Assembly: GCA_964430475.1 (NCBI GenBank)
Contig: CAYSEQ010000007.1
Coordinates: 1-42,550, forward strand
Source: CAYSEQ01 sp964430475
GTDB taxonomy: Bacteria > Patescibacteriota > Microgenomatia > UBA8517
Direction of reading: 5' to 3'
DNA length: 42,550 bases
The notes beneath the pieces are model-generated. The model saw only the letters and a program-made list of their open reading frames with translations. It was not told the origin of the DNA and searched no databases. Below are positions 42,363-42,550 of the stretch, in pieces (position 1 is the stretch's first letter; each line of letters opens with the position of its first letter). Both the position numbers and the translations under genes were made by a program.

Positions 42363-42438
42363 CTTTTTAAGATTTTTATATTTTTAATTCTCATTATTAA
42401 ATTCAAGACAAAAGCCTTAAATTAGAGAAAAAAAGCAT

Positions 42439-42550
42439 ATGTATTATTTAATTTGCACTGATGAATTGTATTACTTGACCTCAGGATACCTGCTAATATT
42501 GACTCAAAGTGCTAGAAGATTGTTTAAAAGTTCTGAAGTCCACGAAAAAC
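42439..42550 (+). CDS. Possible 5' end of a CDS cut by the window edge
   Basis: An ATG at 42439 opens 37 codons running off the window (MYYLICTDELYYLTSGYLL...). There is no recognisable domain and only a weak AGAG upstream. An open stretch of this length could occur by chance in A/T-rich DNA. Confidence 0.25.
   Translation, partial: MYYLICTDELYYLTSGYLLILTQSARRLFKSSEVHEK

Noticed and set aside
1..42550. CRISPR arrays, insertion sequences or prophage genes
   Set aside because: No regularly spaced repeats, transposase or integrase motifs, or phage structural genes were seen. The only perfect tandem repeat noted is the 10-bp duplication at 42291-42310.

Overview
The window looks like a chromosomal segment around the replication origin of a Candidate Phyla Radiation (Patescibacteria) bacterium, most likely of the Microgenomates/OP11 type. 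The inference rests on low GC, tightly packed genes, a PrgI/TraC/VirB4 secretion cluster without conjugation genes, a DUF4012 protein with a decayed Rossmann N-terminus, a VanW protein, a PEGA+SH3 protein, GT-C glycosyltransferases and a shortened valyl-tRNA synthetase. No marker such as 16S rRNA is present, so placement below phylum level is a guess.

Layout. 1-15.9 kb: a rightward type IV secretion-like (T4SS) cluster. It holds two small VirB2-like pilins (the first cut by the window edge), a 1170-aa secreted protein ending in a lysozyme/SLT domain, a VirB6-like channel protein, PrgI (VirB3-like) fused to a beta-sandwich domain, a TraC-like split VirB4 N-terminus, the VirB4 ATPase, and a membrane protein ending in an M23 peptidase. 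It is interrupted by one leftward 683-aa orphan (6460-8511) and 625 bp of apparently empty DNA. No relaxase or VirD4 coupling protein is visible.

15.9-21.2 kb: the origin block. dnaN and dnaA run leftward; rpmH-rnpA-yidD-yidC-jag-rnhA run rightward. The dnaA-dnaN gap has two perfect DnaA boxes plus a tandem pair of weak boxes abutting a CTA-repeat tract that resembles a DnaA-trio unwinding element. A third perfect box lies inside the dnaA promoter spacer.

21.2-36.1 kb: housekeeping and envelope genes: a DUF4012 protein, L25, a PsbP-like protein, tsaD-valS (leftward), VanW and an orphan solute-binding protein (divergent), groES-groEL, tRNA-Cys, hsp20 with a near-perfect CIRCE operator, and a PEGA/SH3 protein.

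36.1-41.4 kb: a leftward five-gene envelope-glycan operon with two GT-C transferases, a small membrane protein, a WecA/MraY-like phosphosugar transferase with altered catalytic motifs and a UbiA-family prenyltransferase. 41.6-42.55 kb: a small anchored protein, a cupin gene broken by a 10-bp tandem duplication, and a possible cut CDS at the edge.

Two regulatory themes stand out. Many first-of-operon genes have a good -10 element only 5-13 nt before the ATG and no Shine-Dalgarno (SD), implying leaderless or ultra-short-leader mRNAs. The heat-shock genes are the opposite: groES has a long leader beginning with a strong hairpin, and hsp20 has a CIRCE and a strong SD.
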